64,000 bases of DNA from contig WSYJ01000063.1 of the NCBI GenBank assembly GCA_020186115.1, forward strand, positions 248,001 to 312,000. Reading direction: 5' to 3'. The position numbers and the translations under genes are program-made. The notes under the pieces were generated by a model. The model had not been told where the DNA came from. It did no database searches and worked only from the letters and a program-made list of their open reading frames with translations. Positions 52,714 through 62,676 of the stretch are shown here, in pieces. Position 1 is the first letter of the stretch; every line of letters starts with the position of its first letter. The stretch is from Histomonas meleagridis (taxonomy: Eukaryota > Parabasalia > Tritrichomonadida > Dientamoebidae).

Positions 52714-53544
52714 TTATATATAGGCAGTGAGAGTTGCAATGAATGTGTCTTTTACACATGATTCACTTGTTATAACATACGCCTCTTTGTCGTCTTTATA
52801 CGTGTATGTGTAAGGGACAATGGAATTGGAGTATATAGCTGTCTCATCCATGATATGCACATTACTAGGTGATAGGTTATGTTTCCTAATGTAACCATAC
52901 ACATACTCCTGAAATAAATATATTAGTGTCTTTTTGTTTTTCGGCTCGCTTTTAGGATGTCTTTTTTGAGCCTTTCGTTTTTTCCACCCATATTTTGCAA
53001 ACGTTCTCCTGATTATAGATTTGGAGACGGTTAAAGAATGACGTTTAAAAATAAAATCAATCGCCCACTTCAAGGAAATAGGTTGAAATTGTTTTCTTAA
53101 CAGCATCGCTTCGCCCATAAGTTCAGATTCCTGTTCTTTTGTTAATTTCGATGGACGGCCAACTTGATGATTATTAATATTTTCAATCATATCTTCGGCC
53201 TCCATATTCCTGTAATTGGAAATGGATGACTTACTGCAAGGCAGTATATGCTCCAAAACTCTACATGAAACTCCGTAACATGCATCTGATCGAATTAGAT
53301 CAATTATTTTCTTTTTCCCTGACTCACCAAAATCGCTCCACTTCAACACTTCTAGATATTGGGCAATTATTTTTCGAATTTTCGGAGATTTATCAATCAA
53401 ATTTGCTATTTTGTCATTATAATCCCTTTCCAAATGTTTTCCTATGTTATTTTCATTAGGAATTTTAATGCCAATTTGATCGTCTTCATTAACTTTAAGG
53501 CTATTTTCCATTATTTCATCATTCGAAGAAGATAAATTACACAT
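52714..53544 (-). pseudogene. Truncated Tc1/mariner-pogo-type transposase
   Basis: The 276-codon frame has an N-terminal helix-turn-helix region (around 'GVSCRVLEHILPCSKSSISN'), a second HTH ('RQFQPISLKWAIDFIFKRHS' and 'SKSIIRRTFAKYGWKK') and the first catalytic Asp block 'VHIMDETAIYS'. It stops after 'FIATLTAYI', just where the strand leading to the second Asp begins, so two of the three DDE/D residues are missing. It cannot encode an active enzyme. Such transposases move by cut and paste at TA sites. Upstream sequence (53563-53730) is repeated at 57405-57570. Confidence 0.8.
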
Positions 53545-53562
53545 ATAATTATTTACAAAACA

Positions 53563-53730
53563 GAATGTTTAAAAATGTAATAGAGCGATTTTTTGATTTT
53601 AGTAAATTATGAAATTAAATATCTGCAATATTTATTCAAAAATCATCTTATTTTAAGAACTAATAAATACATCAAAATGCAAAAATATTACATTCTTTTA
53701 ATCTTAGAAAATAAACAGAGATATTAATAT
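53563..53730. repeat. Direct repeat, copy 1 (upstream of transposase)
   Basis: About 165 bp starting GTTTAAAAATGTAATAGA matches 57405-57570 in the same orientation, with most positions identical. It lies immediately 5' of the transposase fragment and is probably element sequence. The rest of 53545-53879 shows no gene. Confidence 0.8.
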
Positions 53731-53879
53731 TTATTCAAAATAAGGAAAAATTCACACCCTTATTATTAAAAAAATATTAAAACATTTTCGAATGTTTAAA
53801 CATTTCTCCACACATTAATATATTTCACATTTCAAAATAAAACACAAACAATAATTAAGAGTCAATTATATTTAATTAA

Positions 53880-55985
53880 CTAAGTTTTAGAATCAGAAAA
53901 ATCTTTTCTGTTCTTTCTTTTGTCGAATATTGCAACTCCAATATAAACACCTATAACAATACATACTGCAATCATTGATATAATCACTTTTACAGTTGTA
54001 GATAAACCTTTTTTTCCATTAAAAGCTTCATTTGTAATTTTTAACCAAGTAACATCCATAGCAGGCATACTCAGTGTCAATGTAGTATCTGTTTGATTTT
54101 TAATTGTAGAAGAACCGGTAATTATTTGAATATCTGAAGTAGTACTAGGTTTAAAGAAAGTACATTCTTTTGAATCAAATTGCCAAACATTCACAACTAA
54201 AACATAATCATAACCATCATAATTAAAGAATCTTACACCACATTCTCTACCATCAATAATTTCTCTCGGAAAAGTTGGTTGAGCGTAACCAGGATCTATA
54301 TCATTACCTGATATAATAATAGGTATATAATTATTCATTAATTCATTTGCAACTTTCTTTAATTTTTCCCATTCATTTTGCCAAGGTTGATGTGGTCCAC
54401 AAAAAGTAGAACCAAAATCATAATAAATAAGTCCATTAGCTCCACCTACAATCATTTGATAAGTCATTTGACGTAATTGATCATAAGTAGGTGGAAGTTC
54501 ATTTGCATGTTTTACATTATCATAATATTTCCAACTAAAGAATTGAGGAATTCCCCAATGAGCTCGATTATTTATAACAGCATTACGACTTTGATAAGAA
54601 ACTATATAAACGGCATTAAATTGATCAAAATTTTGTACTGGATAAATATCACTACCAAAACAATCTATACCTTCTTTAAGATAAGGTAAATCTAATCTAT
54701 GATTAGCAGCAATTGCTGTATATACTGGATGATTTGGATCTGCTTCACGTAATGCTATAAGATTTTCATGTAATGATGGTACTGCTTCTATTGTAGGTTC
54801 ATCTAGATGATAATATGCAAATAAACCTGGTGAATCTTTAACTGTTTTTGCATAATTTGAAAGTTTTTGAGCAAGTTCTTTACGTTCTGTTGCATTATTA
54901 TATGAGACTTTACCTCCTGTACCTATATCTATAACTCGAATTTTACCATGAGTAATATTATATACTCGTTCTATTGCTGCTTTACTACCTCCTCCACCAA
55001 TAATTAAATTAAATGGACTATCATCAGATGCTATATAATCTCGAATTATTTCTTCCGAATAACCACAATAATAATATAATCCAAGTGGAAAGAATACTTT
55101 TCCATGATCAATTGTACGCATTTTATCATCAATAAAAATCGCATAATCACGTTTTTCTGATAAAATATGAATATGTGTTTGTATATGTTCATCGGTATTA
55201 CAGAAAAGATTATGTAATGTAACACTAATGTTATAATATCCTGGTGTTAAAAGTTTAGGATCTAAGACAAAATTAGCATATATGTTTTCGATATTACGCT
55301 TAATTGTAAATTTGGTAAGTGTTAGTTCTTTGCGACCAGTTTCTTGATTAATAAAATCAACATCAAATGATAAATCTTCGCCATTTTCCCAATGTGTATT
55401 TTTAACTCCAAGATCAACAATTACATTAGTTTTGTCTTTATATGCTTCTTGACGCCAACATGTAACATCCGCTGATTTCAGTAATGAAGTATAAACAGGT
55501 GTCAATGTAATGTCATCAATCCAATATTCACCAGTACCTTTATCACGAAGACCAAAACCAACTACACATGGCCGTGTGGAATTTATTGGTTCTAATGAGA
55601 TTCTTTCAATATAATACCATTGATCATTGCAATTGTTATTAGAACATGAAGAATTTTGAGTGTTAAAAGCATAAATACCAGATGCGTATGGACTCCAGTT
55701 CTCTGCATAAACTAATAATTGTGATGTACAATCTTTCATTCTAATCCAAGCTGAAAGCTTATAATAAAATCCGTTTTCTAACGGTTCTGAACCCTGATAC
55801 GCTAAAGAATTTCGTTCACCTGATGTATCATGACAATGGATTGAATATTTACCAGAATGTGAAACTTCTGATGTTACAGTACATGTATTGTCATTAAAGC
55901 CCCAATTCGATAGCCCTGTTTCAAATGATGGGTTTATAACATAGTTTGATTTGAGGTCAATGCAAAGAGCATAGAAAAGGATCAT
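53880..55985 (-). CDS. Surface-anchored glycosidase with carbohydrate-binding module
   Basis: A 701-aa type I membrane protein. A short signal peptide (MILFYALCIDL) is followed by a CBM_4_9-like jelly-roll (about residues 15-165: 'NPSFETGLSNWG', 'GKYSIHC', 'YWIDDITLTP'), then a beta-sandwich, then a TIM-barrel-type catalytic region (about 285-600). That region contains 'FAYYHLDEPT', a plausible acid/base Glu, 'GSDIYPVQNF' and 'WGIPQFFSW'. A transmembrane helix (about 667-690) and a short Lys-rich tail end the protein. The layout suggests a cell-surface enzyme acting on host or mucin glycans or plant-type polysaccharides; the family (GH2/GH5/GH42 clan) cannot be fixed. Eight of the last ten residues are polar or charged. 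AACCGTT lies upstream near 56008. Confidence 0.7.
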   Translation of the reverse strand: MILFYALCIDLKSNYVINPSFETGLSNWGFNDNTCTVTSEVSHSGKYSIHCHDTSGERNSLAYQGSEPLENGFYYKLSAWIRMKDCTSQLLVYAENWSPYASGIYAFNTQNSSCSNNNCNDQWYYIERISLEPINSTRPCVVGFGLRDKGTGEYWIDDITLTPVYTSLLKSADVTCWRQEAYKDKTNVIVDLGVKNTHWENGEDLSFDVDFINQETGRKELTLTKFTIKRNIENIYANFVLDPKLLTPGYYNISVTLHNLFCNTDEHIQTHIHILSEKRDYAIFIDDKMRTIDHGKVFFPLGLYYYCGYSEEIIRDYIASDDSPFNLIIGGGGSKAAIERVYNITHGKIRVIDIGTGGKVSYNNATERKELAQKLSNYAKTVKDSPGLFAYYHLDEPTIEAVPSLHENLIALREADPNHPVYTAIAANHRLDLPYLKEGIDCFGSDIYPVQNFDQFNAVYIVSYQSRNAVINNRAHWGIPQFFSWKYYDNVKHANELPPTYDQLRQMTYQMIVGGANGLIYYDFGSTFCGPHQPWQNEWEKLKKVANELMNNYIPIIISGNDIDPGYAQPTFPREIIDGRECGVRFFNYDGYDYVLVVNVWQFDSKECTFFKPSTTSDIQIITGSSTIKNQTDTTLTLSMPAMDVTWLKITNEAFNGKKGLSTTVKVIISMIAVCIVIGVYIGVAIFDKRKNRKDFSDSKT

Positions 55986-56164
55986 AATTGGAATGTAGAA
56001 AAAGGTTAACCGTTTTCAAATGAACGTTCAGATATCTGAAAATTAAAATTTGTATAGAGTTTTCACGAGAAAAACCCCGTTAAATCAAACCAACTTATAT
56101 AATAACAACAAAAATTTTTCAATACTGATAGTTTTAAAATTGAATGAAAATGTAATTTACCAAT

Positions 56165-57362
56165 ATTGGTGATTGATGAGTCCTATTCATTTTAAGATCA
56201 AAAAAATGAGTTTTTTGATATTTTAAAATTATAATTAACGTTTTATATCTGATTAATGCTAAAATTTTTAGCATCCCATTATTTTTGATTTTCGAGATAA
56301 ATAAGTTTAAAAGTGTAACTTGCGATCAAAATGCATAGAAAATACTTCAAAAGTTCAAATTCTCTTATTAAAACAGTTATACCATTATAACTACCATTAA
56401 GGAACTTTTCATCATTGGAGATAATCGCTTGGTGTCCGGTCGTCATTGATCTTTTATAGAGATAAAAAAATAATATCAATATCCAAAAACTCGAGTTTAA
56501 AAATATGGGATTTGATGGAACAGAAAAAGATGATGAAAATGATGTTGAATTTGTTCTTTCAGATGAAAATTTAGAAAGCAGTGATGAATATAGTGAAAAG
56601 AGTAATGATGATATAGATGATAATGAATTTATTCAAAAATATATGGAAGAAGAAGAAATCGAAAAAGAAGAACAATAAAAAAAATTTAACCAAAAGCAAT
56701 ATTATTATCGAATCAAATGAATATTGCAAAATCTATAATAATTTTATGAGATTTATGTTAAAATAAATAAAAAGGAAAGAGTAATATCAAAAAATTTTAA
56801 ATGCATTGAAAAAATACATCAAAAAAATTTAATTCGAAACGAACATATTTCATATAATTTCAGAAAAATAAAATTTATAATGAATAGAGAGCAATGGATA
56901 TAAAAGATAAAATGAAATAAATTACATTAAACTATTTAATGGAACAATAAAAATAATGTAATAGAGAGATATTGGAAATATAAAGATAAAAATTTCAAAT
57001 GTAAATTACGAAACCATTACGAATAATATTAGTATTTAACTCATCATTTATAATTTACATATTTATTCAATTCATTTAATTATTAATAAATCAAATTAAA
57101 TTTATAGAATTACGAGATAAATATGTTTATAAACCGATTTTCTTATTTGAACTTTTGAGATTTTTTCTATGCATTTTGATCGTAAGTTGCACTTTTAAAC
57201 ATATTTATTACAAAAACAAAAAATAATAACATATGTTATTATATAACAATATTTTTTGTTTAAAATATTGAGCAACAATCAGATACAAAACGTTGATTAT
57301 AATCTCAAAATATCAAAAAACTCATTTTTTGATCTTAAAATCAATAGAACTCACCAATTATC
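56165..57362. mobile_element. Transposon remnant with about 190-bp inverted termini
   Basis: The left arm (about 56165-56365) and right arm (about 57150-57362) are inverted copies. Matching blocks include GATTTTAAGATCAAAAAATG and ATGAGTTTTTTGATATTTT at the outer end, and AAAAGTG(T/C)AACTT and CGATCAAAATGCATAGAAAA at the inner end. The interior holds one short acidic frame (56505-56678). An internal deletion derivative of a DNA transposon is the simplest reading. Confidence 0.75.
56505..56678 (+). CDS. 57-aa acidic ORF inside inverted-repeat element
   Basis: Starts at an ATG (MGFDGTEKDDEND) and ends in TAA. It is dominated by Asp, Glu, Ser and Asn. Acidic N-terminal regions of this type are found on some cut-and-paste transposases such as the piggyBac superfamily, so this may be the 5' end of a deleted transposase gene. 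No catalytic motif is present, and expression is unknown. Confidence 0.4.
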   Translation: MGFDGTEKDDENDVEFVLSDENLESSDEYSEKSNDDIDDNEFIQKYMEEEEIEKEEQ

Positions 57363-57404
57363 ACATATAAATTTGAATTACTCATATAATTATTCGTATA
57401 ATAC

Positions 57405-57570
57405 AATGTTTAAAAATGTAATAGAACGAATTTTTGATTTTATTGCATTATGAAATTAAATATCTACGACATTTTTTCAAAAATTGTAATATTTTAAGAA
57501 TTAATAAATACATCAATATATAAAAATGTTACAATATTTCAAACTTAGATAATAAACAGTATCAAGATTT
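57405..57570. repeat. Direct repeat, copy 2
   Basis: Matches 53563-53730 in the same orientation (GTTTAAAAATGTAATAGAAC to AATAAACAG). It sits between the inverted-repeat element and the palindrome, where no transposase follows. It may be a solo remnant of the same element family. Confidence 0.8.
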
Positions 57571-57581
57571 ACTGAGAGTAG

Positions 57582-57674
57582 CATAGAAAAGTTGTGATTT
57601 TTGGTCCCTAACGGGATACAAAAATCACAACTTTTGAAAAATAACCGCCGCGAAGCGGCGGTTATTTTTCTATG
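57582..57674. repeat. Double-hairpin (cruciform) palindrome
   Basis: Two perfect adjacent hairpins lie inside an outer CATAG/CTATG pair. Hairpin 1 has a 17-bp stem (57587-57603 with 57619-57635) and a 15-nt tip that itself contains TCCC/GGGA. Hairpin 2 has a 16-bp stem (57636-57651 with 57655-57670) and a GAA loop; its upper part, ACCGCCGC, is far more GC-rich than the surroundings. Short ATCAAGATTT repeats flank the structure (57561-57570 and 57687-57696). The fold resembles T-shaped terminal hairpins of some DNA viruses or a fold-back element; the role is inferred. Confidence 0.85.
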
Positions 57675-57942
57675 ATTGCGTGTGTATATCAAGATTTTGA
57701 TGTTTCTCGGCCCTATTGAAAAGTATTCAATTCCAAAATATCTAACCATTTTTGCGGTTTTTTCCCCTCAAATCAACTGTAAATTAGTTCCGAGGCCCTA
57801 TTCAATTTCAATACTTTCGGTTTTGTAGATAATTTTCAATAGATTGTCGACGGTTATTTTTAATTGTGACAAAATTCCAAAAAAAAAAATTAATCTTTAT
57901 GTTGATTATTTTTGTTTCATTTTTTTACTGTTTTCTTCATCA

Positions 57943-59220
57943 ATGAATCTCAAGAAAAAAGAAAATAAAATTCCACTTCCGGATCAAAAAAAAGAACTGG
58001 ATCAAACTTTTGATTATGAAGCTTACGTTAAAAAAAAAGAGTTAAAAAGAAAAGATGATGAATTATTGATCGGTGTGTTACAAAGTCAAGGAAACAATTC
58101 ATTTTTTTTTGTTCGATAGTCAAGAGTTTTTTTCTTTCAACTAGTAGTCAAGAATTTTTGCCTTTTTTTGATAGTCAATTTTTACCACAAAATAATAGTC
58201 AATTAATTTCTCAAAATAATAGTCGAATAATTTCCTGAAACAATAGTCAAATATTATCGCAAAACAATAGTCAATTATCGCAGAATAGTATTTCTAGTCT
58301 TTCACAAGGAGCAATATGAGGTACAAATGATGAAAATGATCAAAAATTTGAAGTTGATCGAATTGTGGCAACTTCAAATTTAACAAATTGTATTTATGAA
58401 ATTTTTTGTTATCTACATAATTTATACTTAAGAAATAATATGGATTTATATCAACAAATTATTAATGAATTATTCTATTTGAAAATAGTAAATGAAAATG
58501 ATTTATTTTACCTCAAGATCATGAATCAAGAAATTACAAAAGAAGAAAGTGAAATATTTTCAGATCTTTGTGTAGAAATGCTTGAAACATTTCCTAAAGA
58601 TAGAAGTGAATATAAAAAAAATTAATTAAAGAATGGAGAGTATATCAACATTGTCATGATCGAAATGCACCATTTAATCAATCACAAGAAACTAGATTAA
58701 GAATCACACATGGCGATCATATGGTTTCACAAATTACAGAAGGATTTATTAATTTTAAAGTTAAATTAACAATTCAATTGAGAACACAAATACCAGATTT
58801 TCAAGATGATATCCATTTAATTAAATTATTTGTCGGATTTAAGAGTTCAAATCAATTATCAGAACAATTACAAATTATGTCAAATAATATATCAGCAGGT
58901 CATCAACAAAATGAATGTTGTCGTGAAGGTTATTGTTATCCTACAATTAAACCATATTCTGAAAAGAAAACACTTAAATATACACATTCATTATATGAAA
59001 ATGTATCAAATTATTCTCAATCAGTTTGTGGTACATATGTAAATTTAGTTGATATCGCAGATGGAAAACCACATGATATAGAATTTGAAATGAATTTACC
59101 ATTCGAAGATATTTTAGCTTTACAAGCATTTGATTTATATCCTAATCGATTATTTAAAGATATAGAATTAAAATTTTATGTTAAACCAACAAATTTAGTA
59201 TGGTGTTTAGTAGTTTTCGA
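57943..59220 (+). pseudogene. Broken capsid-like gene with Asn-Asn-Ser-Gln repeats
   Basis: From an ATG at 57943 (MNLKKKENK) the reading passes through a Ser/Asn/Gln-rich repeat region (NNSQ units, 58170-58310) to a globular part. The part from 58721 ('ITEGFINF', 'FVGFKSSNQL', 'HSLYENVSNYSQSVCGTYVN', 'LQAFDLYPN') looks like the first half of a virus-type major capsid protein with a jelly-roll fold. Frame changes fall in homopolymer runs (T-runs at about 58102-58110 and 58127-58133, an A-run at about 58613-58619), and two TGA codons interrupt the repeat region (about 58248 and 58310). The frame then ends near 59,215-59,266, about where a second jelly roll would be expected. The gene is therefore inactive and truncated. 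Confidence 0.5.
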
Positions 59221-60657
59221 CAACAACAAATTAATGATACCAAGAGAGAAAAAGATGATGAGCTAGCACGTAAGAAGTATCTTGATGAACAAGAACAAAA
59301 GATGAAAAAGGCGACTAAAGAAGCTGAGCAAAAATATAATGAAGAACAGAAGCAGCGCAAGATTATGGAAAAACATATTGAAGAACAAGAAAAACAGTTG
59401 CGGAAAGCTGAACAAGAAAAAGAAGAAGCTAATCGTTTCACAGATACATACCGTGAAATGACGAAGAAGTACGCAGGATTGAAGAATACTTTTGATTTGA
59501 ATGAGCTGAAAAGTAAACGTGATTTCATGAAAGCTGCAATTGCTGAAAAGGAGATGAACATTCAACAACAACAAGCAGAAATAGATCAAAGTCAAGTTAA
59601 AAAAGAAATTGATTCATTAACGGCGAAAAATAAGATGCTGGATGAAAGACAAAAACAAGTACAAGAACTAGCGAAAAAATATCAAGATGAAACAGGTTTG
59701 ACTAAATTAGTTAAAGCACAGCATGAAAATAATCTAAAAACATACCAAACTAAAGTTGCTGAACAACGTTTAAAAGTATTGGAAAAAAATTATAACTCAA
59801 AAGCTCAATATCAAGCAGCTTTATAAAAAGAAGATATGGATAAGATAAATGAAGCAGAAAAAAATAAAATTACTGCTGCTATTCAAGAAAACATTAGATT
59901 AGAGCAATCGATAAGAGGAAAAGAGCTTGACCAAAAGTTATATAATGAACAACGACAATTACTTGAAAAAGAAATGATGCGAAAAATACATTCAAACGCT
60001 GTCTTAGATAAAATAACTGAAATTAATGGAAACAATGATTTTTCAGATCCAGGCGAAGATCTAAAAAAGGCAATTGTTGTTAATGTGGAAAAACAAATGG
60101 CTATTGAACGAAACAAACAATTAGAAGAAGCTAGAGCAAAACGTTCCGAATTATCAAAACAATTAGCAGAAACAGAAGCAGCAGCTAATTATTATATGAC
60201 ACCAGAATCAGTCGCCTTACAAAATAAAATTGTGGAAGAAGAAAAACAAACAATAATGGAGGATAAAAAAACTGAAGAATTAAAGAATTCATTAAAAGTA
60301 AAAGAAGAATTATGGAAAAGTAGTGTTGCTCAGCAAAAAGCACAATATATGCTTGACAATAATGATGCGTCCATCGTCTCACAAGTTAAATACATGGAAG
60401 AACAATTAACAGAAGCAAGAAATAATTTAGCTAGTCACGCCGAAGCGTTACAATTAGTAAAGGCTTCAATTAATGAATAATATAAAATTGTGCCTCCACC
60501 AATATCAAATGAATCTCATATGAAAAATCCTAAATATCAGTATGCTGCATCAAATGATCCGTCAACATATAGTTTAGAATATTTACAATCACTTGATAAA
60601 GATCTTGCGGCTTTTATTGATATGAAGAGTAAACAAGAAGGAGCGGTGAATAATTGA
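59200..60657 (+). CDS. Coiled-coil protein of virus-like element, with two in-frame TAA
   Basis: One frame from an ATG at 59200 to a TGA at 60655-60657 (followed by TAA). Almost the whole length is Lys/Glu/Gln-rich heptads, with a short Pro-containing tail ('VPPPISN'). Two TAA codons interrupt it, at 59824-59826 and 60478-60480. Coding character continues in the same frame after each, and both sites lie in Gln-rich surroundings. No frameshift is visible. Strict reading gives products of 208 aa and, from an internal ATG at 59836, 214 aa. A structural or scaffolding role in a virus-like particle is a guess based on the neighbouring capsid-like gene. Confidence 0.55.
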
Positions 60658-60698
60658 TAAAATAGATGTGATGATTTTATTTATTTTACCATTCAGAA

Positions 60699-62309
60699 AT
60701 GTTTGCGCCACAGAATCAACAACCAAACGTTATTGACGCTATGTCAGGAAAATCACAGGATTGGTATAATGAAGTTGATGAAGCGGTTAAAGCTTCTGAA
60801 ATCATTCCAGGTAATTATGAATACACTACAGCTACTTCTTACGGAAATGTTGGAGACATTAACGAAGGTGACACAACTTATGTCGATATTCTCACCGATA
60901 GGTTTAATATTATTGGATTAGATAATAGTTATATTACTTTAGAACAAGAAGTTCCAATAACTGTTCCACCACAATCAAATCTTCTGTTTGAAGTATATTA
61001 TGTTGGGTATAAGTGCTCTGCTGATGCTATTGATCAGTATAGAGTCTATTCAAATACGGATAAAATTCAAGACGTTCATAATGCCAGGTATGAGTGGTTT
61101 ATGCTATACAATTCATTATCCGATGAAGCTAAAGCAGGAAATGATTGTTTCGCGACTTCAGAAAAAATCCGTAATCATGATCCAATGGTTTCAGGAGTTT
61201 ATTGTGACTTTAGTGCTATTACTGCATCTAAAAAAGTAATTGTTAAAATTCCTTTAAGAATTCCTATTAATTTATTTGTTTTATTATTTAATATGAGATA
61301 TTATCCTAACTAAAGAGGAAAGCTTTCTCTTGAACTTATGCCATCATATCAAAATATAGTTATTGCGCTTGTATGTGATCACGAATCACTTGTAGCAGCA
61401 AAGTCAGTCGTCGAAGGTAATATTTTATGTGATCTTGGATTTAGAAACATTAATGAAACAGTTAAGAGTAACATTAAAGTCTCAGGATCAGGTACTTTAA
61501 CTTACGCAACAATGGATGTACCACAGCAATTTGTTTGTCATACACAAGTTACAAAAGATGTTAAAATTAAGCTTGCTACATATTTCTTAAAAATGGATGT
61601 GTTTAACGCACTTGCTGCTAAATATATTCAAGTTCCAATGCTATTTCCAATACATGTTTGTCAGATAAGAGACTTCACACAACCATTAGGAAGCAATTTA
61701 ACATCTGCTTCAACATCATTTAACATGACTGCAGCAATAGGATTAAAGCATTGTGATACTATGTTTACAGTATTTCGTCAATCACAATATTCAAGAACAT
61801 GCTTATTAAATCCACAAATAAGATATAGTTTTAATATTGATGGTGAAATTTATCCTAGAGAAGCTTATTAAACAGTTGATGATCCCAGGAATATTAATAT
61901 GCTTTTGGATGCAGTAAATCTTAACGGAAGTTATTTAAGTTCTTTGTCAAAAGATCTTAGAACATCTGTTTAACCTTATTATTATAAAAATACTTATAAC
62001 GCATCTGGTGTTAATACCCAATCAAGAGTTTGGCACGGTAAGGATAACAGTAATTTCTTCATAGGACTACCATTTGCTGAAGGCGAGGATTTCCAGGGAG
62101 GCATATCGACAACAGGAACTGTTCAAATTGGATTATTCGGTGATCGATTGGCTGACACTTCTATGAAGGATGTAGCTTACATTGCTCCTACAGGAATCTA
62201 CTTCGAAGACGCTTTATTGAAGGTCCGTAGTATGAAACCTGAAGGTCGCGCACAAATTGAAATCACCAACGCATCAATCGAGCAGATCATTATGGGAGCA
62301 GCTCGTTAA
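60699..62309 (+). CDS. Capsid-like protein with three in-frame TAA
   Basis: A single frame from ATG (MFAPQNQQPN) to a TAA at 62307-62309, followed after one codon by another TAA. TAA codons also occur inside at 61311-61313, 61869-61871 and 61971-61973, each followed by continued coding in the same frame. The N-terminal half ('NSYITLEQEVPITVPPQSN', 'VIVKIPLRIPINLFVLL') and C-terminal half ('GLPFAEGEDFQGGISTTGTV', 'ALLKVRSMKPEGRAQIEIT') are beta-rich, with Pro-containing loops like the double jelly-roll capsid proteins of Polinton-type elements. No residue-level signature confirms this. The gene starts 42 bases after the coiled-coil gene. Conceptual length if all internal TAA codons were sense is 536 residues. 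Confidence 0.5.
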
Positions 62310-62321
62310 AAATAAAGTGTT

Positions 62322-62639
62322 TTAATTGATATTTCTGTCTTCGCCTTCAACAATTGTAATTTCACTATTTCCGGGGTTATACATAAGAATAAATCTACCT
62401 TTTGCTGTATTGATTAATGGTTCTCTAATTTTGACATTAATATTATCATGAATGTCATATAATAATTTTAATCCGACACGTTTCGCTCGATTTAATAATT
62501 CTGGGCGAACACTAATAACATATTTATATATCGTCAGATTATCAACATAAAAGAATATGTTTTCTATTAAAGGTAATTGTTTAGTAGTGATAACTTTATT
62601 TAATTTTAATTCTTTAATGAAGTCATAAACGTTAGTCAT
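62322..62639 (-). CDS. 105-aa unknown protein of virus-like element
   Basis: An uninterrupted minus-strand frame with a clear ATG (MTNVYDFIKELK) and a TAA stop, in contrast to the TAA-interrupted plus-strand genes beside it. It is a mixed alpha/beta composition with a beta-rich C-terminus ('GRFILMYNPGNSEITIVEG'). I do not recognise it. It is convergent with the capsid-like gene (13 bases between stops) and divergent from the next gene (37 bases between starts). Confidence 0.55.
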   Translation of the reverse strand: MTNVYDFIKELKLNKVITTKQLPLIENIFFYVDNLTIYKYVISVRPELLNRAKRVGLKLLYDIHDNINVKIREPLINTAKGRFILMYNPGNSEITIVEGEDRNIN

Positions 62640-62676
62640 TTAATTAGTAATAAAAATATTTTTTTACAATAAATAA

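Noticed and set aside
57636-57670. Bacterial intrinsic terminator as evidence that the region is bacterial contamination
   Set aside because: The hairpin has terminator-like form, but flanking DNA on both sides is AT-rich trichomonad-type sequence and repeats found elsewhere in the window, so contamination is not supported.
58721-59266. An independent intact capsid gene starting at the ATG at 58721
   Set aside because: Coding character continues upstream in the same frame to the A-run near 58616, so this ATG is internal to a longer broken gene.
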